A stretch of 64,000 nt of DNA from Bacteroidota bacterium (GTDB lineage: Bacteria; Bacteroidota; Bacteroidia; Bacteroidales; Lentimicrobiaceae). The number at the start of each line of letters is the position of its first letter. The stretch's first letter is position 1. A program made the position numbers and the translations under genes. The notes below the pieces were generated by a model that was not told the origin of the DNA, did not search any database, and saw only the letters and a program-made list of their open reading frames with translations. Of this stretch, positions 46,108 to 57,200 are shown one piece after another. The DNA is taken from NCBI GenBank assembly GCA_023441805.1, contig JAEZNO010000018.1:162892-226891 (forward strand). Reading direction: 5' to 3'.

Positions 46108-47484
46108 CTGATCTTTGACGATCTTAATATTATATTTCTTAAGCTTACGGATAAGTGAGTCTCTTGAAATACCAAGCATCTTAGCTGTTAGCACCTGATT
46201 GTAATTGCATTCATTCAGTGCATGAAGTATCAGATTTTGCTCTTGTTCTTCAAGATTAAGAGCAACCGGTGTAGTGCTGTTTCGTTTTTTGCCGGGTAGT
46301 AGCTGAAAATCAATTGTGCTAAGGGTTGATGTATTGCAGAAAATCATAGCCCGCTCTATCATGTTTCTCAATTCTCTTACGTTTCCTGAGAATTCGTAGT
46401 TGGTCAATGCTTCCACCAGCTGAGCATTTATTTTGGGTACCGGTTTCTTTAATTTCTCTGCAAAATAATCCACATAGTACCTAAGTAGAGGTTCAATGTC
46501 CTCGGGCCGTTCACGAAGAGGAGGGATGTTTATGGTAATAGTATTAAGTCGATGAAATAAATCGAGCCTGAAAAGCTTATTGCGGATCAGGTTGTCAACA
46601 TCGTGGTTTGTTGCTGAAATAATTCTGAAGTCAACCTGAATCTCATCTGTACCACCTACTCGCTTTATTTTCTTTTCCTCAATAGCTCTCAATAGCTTTG
46701 CCTGCAATGCAAAGGGCATATCAGCAATCTCATCCAGGAAAAGTGTTCCGCCGTTTGCCACCTCAAAATAGCCGCGTTTATCAGCAATGGCACCGGTGAA
46801 GCTTCCTTTAACATGTCCAAAGAATTCACTCTCAAGCAATGAATCGGTTACAGCGCTGCTGTTGACCGGAACAAAAGGATTGTGTTTTTGATCACTTGAG
46901 TAGTGTATTATGCGGGCAACAATTTCTTTTCCTGTACCACTTTCACCTGTAATCAGAACATTGGTATTATTGTATCGGGCGGCAGTATTGGCCAAATCAA
47001 GCACTTGCTTAATTGCATGACTTTCACCAATAAAGTTACGGTCAATCATCCGTTCGAGCTCTGATGATATCAGCGAATTTCGGTTTTCTAATTCCTTATA
47101 TTGATGATACATTTTCAGGTACTTCTCAGTTCGCTCAATAGCCAGCTGTATGTCGATATGCCTGAATGGTTTTCTCAGATAATCAATGGCACCTTCGCGC
47201 AAAGCCTCAATAACTGTATCAATATCCCCATGCCCTGAGATGATGATGACTTCCATTGCAGGATATAATTTCCGGACCTGTTTCAGAATATCAATTCCAC
47301 TCATCCCCGGAAGTTTAACATCGAGTATCAGGAGATCATATGGACGTCTTCTTAGACTTGCAAAACCGTCACCCGGAGTGGCTGCAGTATATACTTCAAA
47401 CTCTCTTAATTGCAAATATTCCTGAAGTTCTAACGAAAAATCAGTTTCATCATCGAGTATTAATACTGTAAGCTTTTTACTCAT
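46102..47484 (-). CDS. Sigma-54-dependent response regulator (NtrC/AtoC family)
   Basis: 460 residues: receiver domain (about 1-120) with the phosphoacceptor D55 in LLILDVKLPG; AAA+ domain (about 145-385) with Walker A GESGTGKE and the sigma-54-contacting GSFTGA loop (in place of the usual GAFTGA); and a Fis-type helix-turn-helix (LTAKMLGISRDSLIRKLKKY) at the end. It activates sigma-54 promoters after phosphorylation. The gene follows the histidine kinase gene (stop at 47506) by 21 bases, a two-component operon. rpoN is encoded at 7507. Confidence 0.95.
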   Translation of the reverse strand: MSKKLTVLILDDETDFSLELQEYLQLREFEVYTAATPGDGFASLRRRPYDLLILDVKLPGMSGIDILKQVRKLYPAMEVIIISGHGDIDTVIEALREGAIDYLRKPFRHIDIQLAIERTEKYLKMYHQYKELENRNSLISSELERMIDRNFIGESHAIKQVLDLANTAARYNNTNVLITGESGTGKEIVARIIHYSSDQKHNPFVPVNSSAVTDSLLESEFFGHVKGSFTGAIADKRGYFEVANGGTLFLDEIADMPFALQAKLLRAIEEKKIKRVGGTDEIQVDFRIISATNHDVDNLIRNKLFRLDLFHRLNTITINIPPLRERPEDIEPLLRYYVDYFAEKLKKPVPKINAQLVEALTNYEFSGNVRELRNMIERAMIFCNTSTLSTIDFQLLPGKKRNSTTPVALNLEEQEQNLILHALNECNYNQVLTAKMLGISRDSLIRKLKKYNIKIVKDQV

Positions 47485-47505
47485 AATTCGAAATAATTGA
47501 AAAGA

Positions 47506-49554
47506 TTATCTGAGGATAACAGGCAACTCAATAATTGCTGTAGTTCCTTCAGATGGTACGCTTGCAAAACTTAGTTTGCCATTATGCTCTGAAATGATCT
47601 TTTGTGAAATGGTAAGCCCGATACCTGTCCCTTTCCCCGGAGCTTTTCCTGTAACAAAAGGTTTTGTAATATTCTTCAACTCTTCAGGATTCATTCCCAT
47701 TCCGTTATCCGAAACTGTCAGCTTGAATTTATCACCTTCAACTGAGCCTTTAACCGCAATTACCGGTTTATACGAGGCTCCTAATTGTGATTTCTTTTCA
47801 TCAAGAGTATCACGGGCATTTGAATAAAGGTTCAGGAGTACCTGTTCAATCTTAAAGGTATTTCCATGAATGTAAGCATTCTTTGTGTTTTCGTCCATGT
47901 CCTTGATTACCTCAATTCCATGATTGCTCAGTTGTTCGGTAAATAAAGACAATGCATTATGCACAGGTTCCTCTACCGGGAATGTATTGAGAATCACATC
48001 GTCATTACCACGCGCAAAGTTCCTGACGTGATCAACAATATTCCTCATTCTGTGAATACTATCGAAGATTTTCTTTGATTTCTCTTTCACATATCCTGCA
48101 TCAGCCTTCCCTTTGTTAAGCGCTTCAAATAAATTGTCAATAACAAAGGAGATTGTATTCAAAGGTTGATTAATCTCGTGGGCCAGTCCTGTTGCCATTT
48201 CACCGATAGCAACCATGCGTTCATTCTGGATTATATGTTTCTCCAGGTCACGTTCGTTAGTGATGTCAGTGCAGAAAATAAGATACTCTTTGGCCGAAAT
48301 TTTCACACTCTTTGCAAGTATTATTAATTGACGATCATTGATGTTGACCGTAAACTCACATTGTGATAATTTCCCATTTAACAGGTTCTTTGCAACCGGA
48401 TTATGGCCACTGATGTTTTGCGTTTCAAGAAGTGATAAAATGTTTAGTTGGGTGTTGCCTTTGATAGCATGTGCAAACACCTTACCGAATGCCTGATTAT
48501 ATTCCAGAATAAGACCTGTATTGTTGGTGATGACAATTCCTTCAGGAGCATTTTCAATGTAACTTCTATATTTTAGTTCACTCAATATCAGGTTCTGGCG
48601 GGTATTGTTGCGTTCGAGGGCATTGCCTGTTACGGTTCCAAATACTGATAGTGCATTAAGTTCTGATGCTTCCCAATTTAATATACCGGTGCATTGATCC
48701 ACTAAGATATATCCGAAATGATTTTCGCCTGAGGCAACTCTTATGGCAAGAATTACGGGAGAGTTCCCGGAGTTTTCCTTTTGGTATGGGAGTACCCAAT
48801 CGCCTGAAAGACTGTTGCTGATTAAGATGCATGTTTCATGAGTATCAGTGATGTCTTTATTTAGCTTAGTGATTAATGAAGCGTTACCTGTTGATTTTAG
48901 CATTGGTGCCTTATCCCCTTCGGAATACTCAACAGGCTTACTTTTATCTATTGGTAAATAAACTGCTGATGATGAGCCACACACATTGGCAATATCTCTC
49001 AGCATAAATTGTATTGAGTTAATAAGCTCAAAATTACCTGAAAATCTTGCTGAGGCCAATGATACCGCTTTCTGCAATTGAAGTCTAAGTTTCAGGGTTT
49101 CCTGAATACTTTGCAGTCTCTCGTTATTTTCCCGCAAAACCTGACTTTGGTGAAGAAGCTCCTGTTTTTGGTTAAAGAGTTGCAGGAACACCCTTACTTT
49201 GCTCAGCAATACTTCATGATGGTAGGGCTTAGCCAAATAATCGACAGCTCCTGAACGATATCCTTGCGAAACACTAAACTCATCAAAAAGGATAGCTGAT
49301 ATAAAAATGATAGGAGTAACAACATTCAGGTGTTGTTTCCTGATGGCAGTGGCAAGTTCAAATCCATTCATCCCAGGCATTGATACATCCAGGATTATCA
49401 ATGCAAACTCTTGCTTCCCGGTTAGTACCAGAGCGTCTTCTCCGTTAGTGGCTTTAAAGATTTTAGCCTGCTCCTTACGTAGAGCTGTTTCAAGGAGAAT
49501 CAAATTCACTTCAATGTCATCAACAATCAGAATGTTAGGTAGAGAGGGTATCAT
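47506..49554 (-). CDS. Histidine kinase with N-terminal receiver, GAF and PAS domains
   Basis: 682 residues: receiver domain (1-125, D56 in LIILDVSMPG), a coiled-coil linker (about 125-165), GAF-like domain (about 168-318), PAS domain (about 325-440), HisKA with the phosphorylated His in GLAHEINQPLN (about residue 459) and HATPase with N box NLYSNARD, G1 DNGMGM and G2 GTGIGL. No membrane span is present, so it senses a cytoplasmic cue. Its partner is the NtrC-type regulator just downstream. A receiver at the N-terminus suggests input from another kinase or a phosphorelay. Confidence 0.93.
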   Translation of the reverse strand: MIPSLPNILIVDDIEVNLILLETALRKEQAKIFKATNGEDALVLTGKQEFALIILDVSMPGMNGFELATAIRKQHLNVVTPIIFISAILFDEFSVSQGYRSGAVDYLAKPYHHEVLLSKVRVFLQLFNQKQELLHQSQVLRENNERLQSIQETLKLRLQLQKAVSLASARFSGNFELINSIQFMLRDIANVCGSSSAVYLPIDKSKPVEYSEGDKAPMLKSTGNASLITKLNKDITDTHETCILISNSLSGDWVLPYQKENSGNSPVILAIRVASGENHFGYILVDQCTGILNWEASELNALSVFGTVTGNALERNNTRQNLILSELKYRSYIENAPEGIVITNNTGLILEYNQAFGKVFAHAIKGNTQLNILSLLETQNISGHNPVAKNLLNGKLSQCEFTVNINDRQLIILAKSVKISAKEYLIFCTDITNERDLEKHIIQNERMVAIGEMATGLAHEINQPLNTISFVIDNLFEALNKGKADAGYVKEKSKKIFDSIHRMRNIVDHVRNFARGNDDVILNTFPVEEPVHNALSLFTEQLSNHGIEVIKDMDENTKNAYIHGNTFKIEQVLLNLYSNARDTLDEKKSQLGASYKPVIAVKGSVEGDKFKLTVSDNGMGMNPEELKNITKPFVTGKAPGKGTGIGLTISQKIISEHNGKLSFASVPSEGTTAIIELPVILR

Positions 49555-49739
49555 GTGCGAGCTTTTTTTTAACCGGCATGTGTGCTTTAAAATTAAACTT
49601 TATTTTTTTAAGATCACGAATAACAATAGCCTTTTCAGGGTAATTTAATTATTTATCTCATTATAGCCTAAAAGTCACACCCAATAAGGAAAAGAAATAT
49701 TTTTTTCTTAATTTCTAACCTCTGGGACATCTATAAAGC

Positions 49740-49772
49740 AAAAAGGCTATCATGATTTTCGATAGCCTTTTT
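49740..49772 (-). terminator. Terminator of the 49.8-53.5 kb C25 peptidase gene
   Basis: AAAAAGGCTATC (49740-49751) and GATAGCCTTTTT (49761-49772) form a 12-bp stem with A and T runs on both sides. It lies 17 bases past the stop. Confidence 0.85.
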
Positions 49773-49789
49773 GAATGATTCTGTTATCT

Positions 49790-52700
49790 CTATTTGATTA
49801 TCAATTTCTGAACTGAACTTCCTGTGGTAGATTCTGCCCTTACAAAGTATATTCCACTCGTGAGGTCATTCAAATAAAATGCTTCAATCTGACCTTGTGT
49901 GGCAACATTTATTTCCTTGCTAAATACTACTACCCCTGTGGAATTAATGATGCGAACTGTTGTAAGTCCCTTCGGATCTCCAAACTGTATATTGAATTCA
50001 CCTGTATTGGGATTTGGATATAAGCAGAAATTGTTCTTTGCCGTATTCTCATGCAGTCCGGCGCATGCTTCAGCAGTAACAGCTATCGTTGAAACAGTCT
50101 GGCAACCATCAGCATCAGTAACAGTAACTGTATAATTTACTGTATTACCGATTCCTATCTGCGCACCGGTGATTTCAATTGATTCACTTACAGAACCGGT
50201 CGACCATATATATTCGGTATATCCTGAACCGGCTTTGAGTGTATGTGAGTGATTTACACAAATTGTAGTGTCTTGTCCTAAGTTAACTTGCGGTGATGAG
50301 ATTGTAACAACATAATCGAGACTGGTAGCACAATTGTACTGCGGACTCGTTTCGGTAACTGTAATTACACCTTCGCCATTACCACCCCAGTCAACGGTTA
50401 CTTCATTAGAGAATCTGTCAGTAACTATGTTCCCGCCAATAACTGCCCAATCATAACTGTTTCCAGGTACCAGAGGAGTAGAGTATAGTACATTACTACT
50501 GTTGGCACAAACTGAGTTATCACCTGTTATTGAAGGTTGTGGTGCGGTATGTAATATTACTTCCAACTCAGCATTGTTTGAACATCCAAATTCATTGGTT
50601 TCGATTAGTGAAATGATTCCGGTTCCATTATTAGTCCATGTAATCAAAGCTTCTTTCTGATCAGCACCATTAGTTATTTCTCCACCGGTAACCTGCCATT
50701 GATAAGTATTATTCTCATTACCTGAATAATATATAACATCAGGCTGATTCTGGCAAGCAACAGTATCTCCTGATATTGTCACTGTCGGCAAAGGATTTAT
50801 AGCAATCGAAACAGTAGAAATCAAAGGTTCGCATGTTTCATTACTTACAGTAAGACTTAGAATTACATTACCTGCTAAAATATCCTCCTGACTTGGAGTA
50901 TAGTTTGCGGTTAAAGAGTTTGCATCATCAAAACTCCCTGTTCCTGAAGTTGACCATGTTAATTGAGTATAATCAGAAGCAACAGCTTCGGTAGCAGTAT
51001 AAATATTACCTTCACAAATGCTTGTATTGCTTCCGGCAAAAGCTAATGGGGCATTCACGAAGTTGACAGTAACATAATCAGTTGAATCAGGCATGTTGGT
51101 TTTGCTGGCAGTTAATGAGAGAATTACTGAACCGGCCAATATGTCTTCATCTCCCGGTGTATAAACAGGATTAAGAATAGTCGCATCGTTAAAACTACCG
51201 GTTCCTGTTGTTTCCCACAATAAACTCTCATAGTTAATTGCTGTACCATTCAATTCTACTTGTTGATTTGAACAAATGGTTGCATCTTCACCTGCATCAG
51301 CAGCTGTGACATCGGGTACTACATGTATATAACCTTCATACCTGTTATAATTAGGCTTAGTGATAGTCACTTTAAGAACTGTTCCAACCAATTGCTTTGG
51401 AATAGTAACAGCAACATTAGGACCAAAGCTGGTAGAAGCTGTGGCCAGAATAGTACCATATGCTGAGATACATATTTTAGAATTTGGTTCTGTGGTGATT
51501 TCAAACATTGTTTGACTTTGGAATATCTCGTTCTTATATGAAGCTGAGATCACCTGAGGAACTTCAGTACAAACTTTTATGAATGCATCACCATGGTGAT
51601 GGAACAAATGATAGGTAACTTCTTTATTACCCGGGTTAGATGGCCAGTTTGATTGTTGCAGGAAAAACTTACCGGCAGCATTACCAAATGCAGGAAGAAC
51701 CCCTCTTGATTGCGGAGTAGTACCATATTGCGGGAAGAAGTTAGGCCACATATTATCCATCATCCCCCACACATAAACGTCATTTACAAATGAATATGAA
51801 GTTTCAGAAGCAGCTGTTAGTCCTAAAGCCCCTGCCGGTTTTCCGTTATAGGTATGACGATGAAATTTCTCAGTAAACGACTCATTTGACCAGTTATATT
51901 TACCTGTAAGGCAGTTTATTGATAATATCCAACTGAGGTCGGTATTAGTTAAACTATTGATATTAGAATTTGTATATCTGGGCTCACCCCAGCCTATTTC
52001 TTCACCATGGTCACGATGCATAAGCATAAATGCGCCTGCATTAAGGGCGTTGTTGATCATAGTTGCATTGCCGCCATTCCATCCTCCTAATGTAGAGGGT
52101 GAATCAGGTATATAACCCAATCCCTGAGAAGCAAATACGTTTAAGATTGTACCCGTATTCGAAGCTGTCGACCATTGACTGGTTGATCCTTCATAAATTT
52201 CATTAATACGCACAGGTTCTTTTCCTAATACATTCTTCCAGAATCCTCCAACTGCTTCAGAACAGATCTGAAACCAGCGTACAGTTTGCCAACCCAGTGC
52301 AGTAATTGGTTTCTGATAGAAAGATGGATTAGTGGGAGGGGTGCGTTCATAACTCATGAATCTTCCAATCATAGATTCAAGTTGTGCCTGATTTTGAGCA
52401 GTAATCCTGGCAAATACAATGTCAGGCATATCATCTTCATTTACGTCAGCATAAATGTTGTCAGAAACACAATAGTTGTCCCATATAGGAGATGGAATGG
52501 AGTTGTTGTTTTGGCTTGCGGTACCATAATCTCCTAATAAAAGAATTGCAGCAGGCGGTATGTCCCAGGATGCATATATATTGTCAACATAATCTTCCAG
52601 CATAGCTGCTGAAACATTTGTTCCTATATCTGATAGTTTAACTATACCTGTCAGAATTCCTTCTTCATTTCTGAATTTCTTAATTGAATCAGCCCAAACG

Positions 52701-53500
52701 GTAAAAATCGGGTCATTTGGTACAATTATCAAATATTCATAACCGGTCTGAGTTGCCCTGTTTGTTGTTTGTTCTGAATAATCAATCCGGGGTAATGAAC
52801 TGTAGTTAAAAATTGCATCCTCTAAAATCATATCCCAGTATGGATTTCTGTACTTATTTTCTCCAAATTGACGAGAACCTCCTTCAAATCGGATGTTAAT
52901 CTCAATATCCCTGTAAATAATCAACTCTTTGGTAACCGGGTTATACTGATAAGGCATAATGTTCAACAGACATACATCCACTCCGCGAATTTGTGAAGGA
53001 CTGTTCAATACAACCGGTTGAGCAGGGAAAAACTCATTGCGACTATATATTTGCGGGTCTTTATGATATTCCATTGGTCCTCTTTCATTATCCAGCGGAA
53101 TACGTGGAGCAGGAGCAATCTCGATACCTTGCAGGTATTCTTTCCGCATACTAACTATTTCCAGTATAGGTGTGGCTCCCTGAGGAATTGCTATATAACG
53201 GCCAAAACCGGGCAAATCAGGACTACCTTCATCATTTGGGAGTAATGACTCACTGAACAAGATGTTCTGCATTCTAACTCCTTCAATTTCAGTGTCAGCA
53301 ATAGAGAATTGCTGCATTGAGAAATTCAGATTTACTGATTGTGCTGATTGACTTTTGATGCTCAATCCCTGTTTGCCCCAGCTATCACTGTATCGGTAGT
53401 CAGCGGCATGACCTGTAGTCATTATTGAAGTCAATACTATTAAGGTGAACAGGGTAAAGAAATTCTGATTCAAACTAATGAATGGTAGTTTTCTTTTCAT
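49790..53500 (-). CDS. Gingipain-family (C25) cysteine peptidase with PKD/Ig modules and T9SS sorting domain
   Basis: 1236 residues. After the signal peptide (about 1-33) come a propeptide with YQYNPVTKELIIYRDIEI (about 185-202), typical of gingipain prodomains, and the C25 domain with H498 (MHRDHGEEIGWG) and C530 (SINCLTGKYNW), spacing 32. Then follow two 70-residue modules with the 'WxTxGTGSF' pattern, two PKD-like repeats, one more Ig-like segment and a sorting domain (LYPNPNTGEF) at the end. The catalytic pair is intact. It likely acts at the surface. Specificity cannot be read from the sequence. Confidence 0.9.
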   Translation of the reverse strand: MKRKLPFISLNQNFFTLFTLIVLTSIMTTGHAADYRYSDSWGKQGLSIKSQSAQSVNLNFSMQQFSIADTEIEGVRMQNILFSESLLPNDEGSPDLPGFGRYIAIPQGATPILEIVSMRKEYLQGIEIAPAPRIPLDNERGPMEYHKDPQIYSRNEFFPAQPVVLNSPSQIRGVDVCLLNIMPYQYNPVTKELIIYRDIEINIRFEGGSRQFGENKYRNPYWDMILEDAIFNYSSLPRIDYSEQTTNRATQTGYEYLIIVPNDPIFTVWADSIKKFRNEEGILTGIVKLSDIGTNVSAAMLEDYVDNIYASWDIPPAAILLLGDYGTASQNNNSIPSPIWDNYCVSDNIYADVNEDDMPDIVFARITAQNQAQLESMIGRFMSYERTPPTNPSFYQKPITALGWQTVRWFQICSEAVGGFWKNVLGKEPVRINEIYEGSTSQWSTASNTGTILNVFASQGLGYIPDSPSTLGGWNGGNATMINNALNAGAFMLMHRDHGEEIGWGEPRYTNSNINSLTNTDLSWILSINCLTGKYNWSNESFTEKFHRHTYNGKPAGALGLTAASETSYSFVNDVYVWGMMDNMWPNFFPQYGTTPQSRGVLPAFGNAAGKFFLQQSNWPSNPGNKEVTYHLFHHHGDAFIKVCTEVPQVISASYKNEIFQSQTMFEITTEPNSKICISAYGTILATASTSFGPNVAVTIPKQLVGTVLKVTITKPNYNRYEGYIHVVPDVTAADAGEDATICSNQQVELNGTAINYESLLWETTGTGSFNDATILNPVYTPGDEDILAGSVILSLTASKTNMPDSTDYVTVNFVNAPLAFAGSNTSICEGNIYTATEAVASDYTQLTWSTSGTGSFDDANSLTANYTPSQEDILAGNVILSLTVSNETCEPLISTVSIAINPLPTVTISGDTVACQNQPDVIYYSGNENNTYQWQVTGGEITNGADQKEALITWTNNGTGIISLIETNEFGCSNNAELEVILHTAPQPSITGDNSVCANSSNVLYSTPLVPGNSYDWAVIGGNIVTDRFSNEVTVDWGGNGEGVITVTETSPQYNCATSLDYVVTISSPQVNLGQDTTICVNHSHTLKAGSGYTEYIWSTGSVSESIEITGAQIGIGNTVNYTVTVTDADGCQTVSTIAVTAEACAGLHENTAKNNFCLYPNPNTGEFNIQFGDPKGLTTVRIINSTGVVVFSKEINVATQGQIEAFYLNDLTSGIYFVRAESTTGSSVQKLIIK

Positions 53501-53573
53501 ATGCAGTATTATGGTTGGTTGTTGTATTCAAGTTGCAGACAGAAAAAGAAATAGTTTTCCCGTAATCAATTCA

Positions 53574-53581
53574 CAAATTTA
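53574..53581 (-). promoter_or_regulatory. Putative -7 element for the 53.5 kb peptidase gene
   Basis: The minus strand reads TAAATTTG, matching TAnnTTTG, about 73 bases before the ATG. No -33 box was found at the proper distance, so confidence is modest. Confidence 0.35.
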
Positions 53582-54227
53582 GATAAAAAGGAACATGTTG
53601 GGCAGTTTAGTTAAAATAAGTTAAAATTTAAACAGTTTCTAAATAAGCAAAAGCCTGGCAATGGGATCTGAAATAATCAGGATGTCTGTAAACTTCAGAA
53701 TATCAAGGTCCCTTATACACTTACATAAAAGGTTTGTAACTATAAGTATATTTCTTGATTAAAATCAGGATCCTTGCCGGTAGTTTGAATTGGTACTATT
53801 AAGTAAGTATGAGAAACGGTTAATGGTCATACTATTTCTTTATAACCTACCGTGTGATTGAACCAATAAAGAAGAGGCTGTCCCGTAAGCGGCGGCATTT
53901 TTTGTTTTGACACGCTTTTAAGTGCGGAGCAGGGTCATATTAATGAGCTTGTAAAAAAATGGCTGTTAGCAAAAGGACGGCCAGACAACCTATTTTTTGC
54001 ACTGTTTCTTTGCTGAAATGAAGTTTTTCAATGGATATCTATGTACTGTTGAACTATTGATTGCACATTAGGTCCACATGCTCTACACATAAGTGCACAT
54101 TTTAGTACAGATCATGATTAATTAATGTACAATTTTTGTACAATCTTTAATTTACAATTAAGGCAATTGAGTACTGTGAAGAAACCAAAAAGGACTTGCA
54201 CCTTCTGGTGATTTAATCTTACATGGC

Positions 54228-54262
54228 ACAAAAAAAGAGGCTGTCCTTTTGAGACAACCTCC
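54228..54262 (-). terminator. Terminator of the BNR-propeller gene
   Basis: On the minus strand AGGTTGTC pairs with GACAGCCT (G-T wobble), followed by CTTTTTTT. It lies 25 bases past the stop at 54287 and has the same stem type as the terminator at 30.25 kb. Confidence 0.7.
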
Positions 54263-54286
54263 TGATCTTATTGCAATTTCAAAGCT

Positions 54287-57200
54287 CTACTTTATAATCA
54301 GTTTCTTTGAAATGATACTTGTTCCCTGCTTCAAACTTAGTGTGTATGTGCCTTTATTTAATGAACTCGCATCAACTGAGTAAGCTGAGTTGTTTAAAAC
54401 AACATTGGCTTCAGAATAAACCAGTTTCTTGTTCATATCATATATTTCAAGGTCATACTTCTTTTGTGATGGTTCTTTCATTTTAATGGTAAACACACCT
54501 GTTGTGGGATTTGGATAAATCAACAGAGATGAAGATGCAATTTCATCTAATCCGGTGCAATCTTCGAAAGTCACCTTTATCTGAGCATTGTTGATGCAGT
54601 TTGTGACATTATCAGTAACCAAAATATTGAAAGTTCGTGAGCCGATTCCGATTCCTGTTGTATCAACTGTTATGGAATTTGAAATCTGATTACCGGGAGT
54701 CCAAAGGTATGTTACATCTCCTTCAGCAAAAGCCGTCATTGTATATGATTTATTAGCACATAATGTACTGTCGGCTGAAGCACTGATTACAGGTAGAGCA
54801 TTGACTGTTACAATGAAAGTACTTTCAACGGTATTCTGACAACCGGTGCCATCAGAAACATACAGCAACTGATAAGTAGTCGTTTCACTTGGATTGACCG
54901 ATAAAGTATATGGATTCTCACCTGTTTCAATTATACCCGTTCCATTGTTTACTTCAAAACTCCATGGTGCAGTTCCGGTAAAGTGTATTTGTGCAGTTGC
55001 AGTTTCACCTGCACATATTACATCGTAAGTACTGATTGTAGCTGTGGGAGCAGCATTAAAAGTAATTACCATATCTGCTGTTGCTGATTCGCATGGAGCA
55101 GATGATTCAGCTGTAAGTGTGATAGTTACACTGCCGGATGCATAATCTTCAGATGAAGGTTGATACATGGTGTTAAGCTCTGTTGGGTTTGTAAATGTAC
55201 CTGTACCTGTTGTAGTCCAATTTAAGCCCGAATAATCGATAGCCTGACCAACCAGTTGAACAGACGAGCCTTCACAAACTGTAACATCTGTAAATTGGCT
55301 AACAGTAGCTTGTTTTGAAATAGTTAGATTAACATTGTCGGAAACAACTTCCCCGTCAGGTCCATTAACGGTTAAAGTCAGAATAACCTGTCCTGATGTA
55401 ATATCATTATTACCGGGTGTATAGAATGCGTTCAGGCTTGCAGGGTCATCAAAAGTTCCGTCCCCCGAAGTTGTCCAAACAAAACTTGCGGCATTATTGG
55501 CTACTCCATTTACCATATATGAATCAGACCCGCAAATTGCAGCGTCTTGGCCGGCATAGGCGGTTGTACGCAGCAGAGCCGGTAATTCAATATAATCCAC
55601 CCATGCAGCATCATCTCCACTTGTGGTGCTTATATCTTTCGAGTAAACCCATCTGAATGTCTGTTTACCTGGATTAACCGGAAACCCTACCTTTTGCCAG
55701 TTTGTATTTCCTGACCACTGTCCAATTAAAGTATTGTCGACATAGAATTTCAGGTAATCGTGATTAGCCTCAGATGATACCTTAACGTAAAAAGTAATCG
55801 AATCGGTTTCTGCAACATTGTACTCAAGCTTCATTTCCGATGTCGAATTATGACCAATTACTCCAGATTTTGCACTATATGCACCCTCATACTTATTGGT
55901 ATTGGTGACTGTCCATGAAGTAGAACCTGCAAATTTCCATGGGAATTTACTGAAGTTCCCTGCTTCAAAGTCCTCGATAATCAATCCGATCGGATAGCTG
56001 AACTCTGTTAAATAGGAATGATAAGATGAGCTTACCTGATATGTAAAATGAGCATTCTCTCCAATTGGGGCATCGGCTGACACCGCAATATTAAATATTG
56101 GTGTAACGGCATTAAACAAACTAGGCCTGATACTATCCCATTGCTGACTTGGATTTTGAATAGTAATGTAAGGGCTCGAAGTTGTCAATAGTCCGGTTAC
56201 ATCATATGCAGTATAATCGCCATTGTTGTTTGTTAATATTGAGATAGTTGCCGTTTCATTTGGATCAAGCCAGTTATTCCCGTTGCCTGTTATCTCAGTT
56301 AACGTGATTTTGCCTGTTTTAAATCCGGGAGCATGAGCCTCTACCGTAAAATTACTGTAGTAAGTACTGTCATTAACATCAGTAGCTTCAATGGTAAACG
56401 TAACTATTGTCCCGTCAGGAATATTATTTGCAACCTGAATAGCAAATGCTTCTTCCCTGGTCACAATAGAGTCGACAGGTATAATGTCGAATAGCTCCTG
56501 ATTATCAATAATAGTTATATATTCATTATCGGTGGTTATAGTCACATTTACCTGGTTACCCGGACGATCACCCTGATTTTCGATAGATATATCAATGAAG
56601 GCTGATTCTCCATAATCCATAAAACCATTACCATTACCTGTTTTAAGATCATTGATGACACTATTGTTATAAACTAACCATGGTTGATTTGGTGGAGGAC
56701 CTATAAGAAAAGGTGAAGTATAAGTCATAGCTGAGCCTGACCTGTTATCAGTCCAAACAGGAAAAACCCAACCATTACGGGCATGGTTCCCGAGATAATC
56801 ACCAAAATAGTCATCTGCTAAATTAGGTATTGGAGCAGGAGTAAAGGCAACATCGCTGACTTTCATATCCCACCATGTAATCCCGCCATCAATTGAATTT
56901 GACACGTATACTTCACATTGTGAAGAACCTACATTACGATCATCATAATAAATTACACTCAGGTTACCTTTAACAGGATCACAGGTAATCCATGGGAAAT
57001 AATGCTTTTTACCTAATCCCGGCGTATCCTGATTCACTTTTATAGGTGTGCTCCAGGTGGTACCCTGATCGGTTGATTTCATCATATAGATATCGGCACT
57101 ATTACCGGTATTGACACCCGGAACGCCGATATTACACCATGTAACATAAATTGCACCACGATTTGGACCCTCACTGATATCACAAGCCATAGTTGGGAAT

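Larger units (their letters stand above)
53501..54286. other. 786-base gap between two T9SS cargo genes
   Basis: No ORF or RNA gene was seen. It holds a -7 box for the downstream peptidase at the left end and a terminator at the right end. Between them AAGAGGCTGTCCC (about 53870-53882) and GGACGGCC (about 53980-53987) form a loose inverted pair about 100 bases apart, resembling the terminator stem at 54.24 kb. This may be the relic of a mobile or repeat element. Confidence 0.5.
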
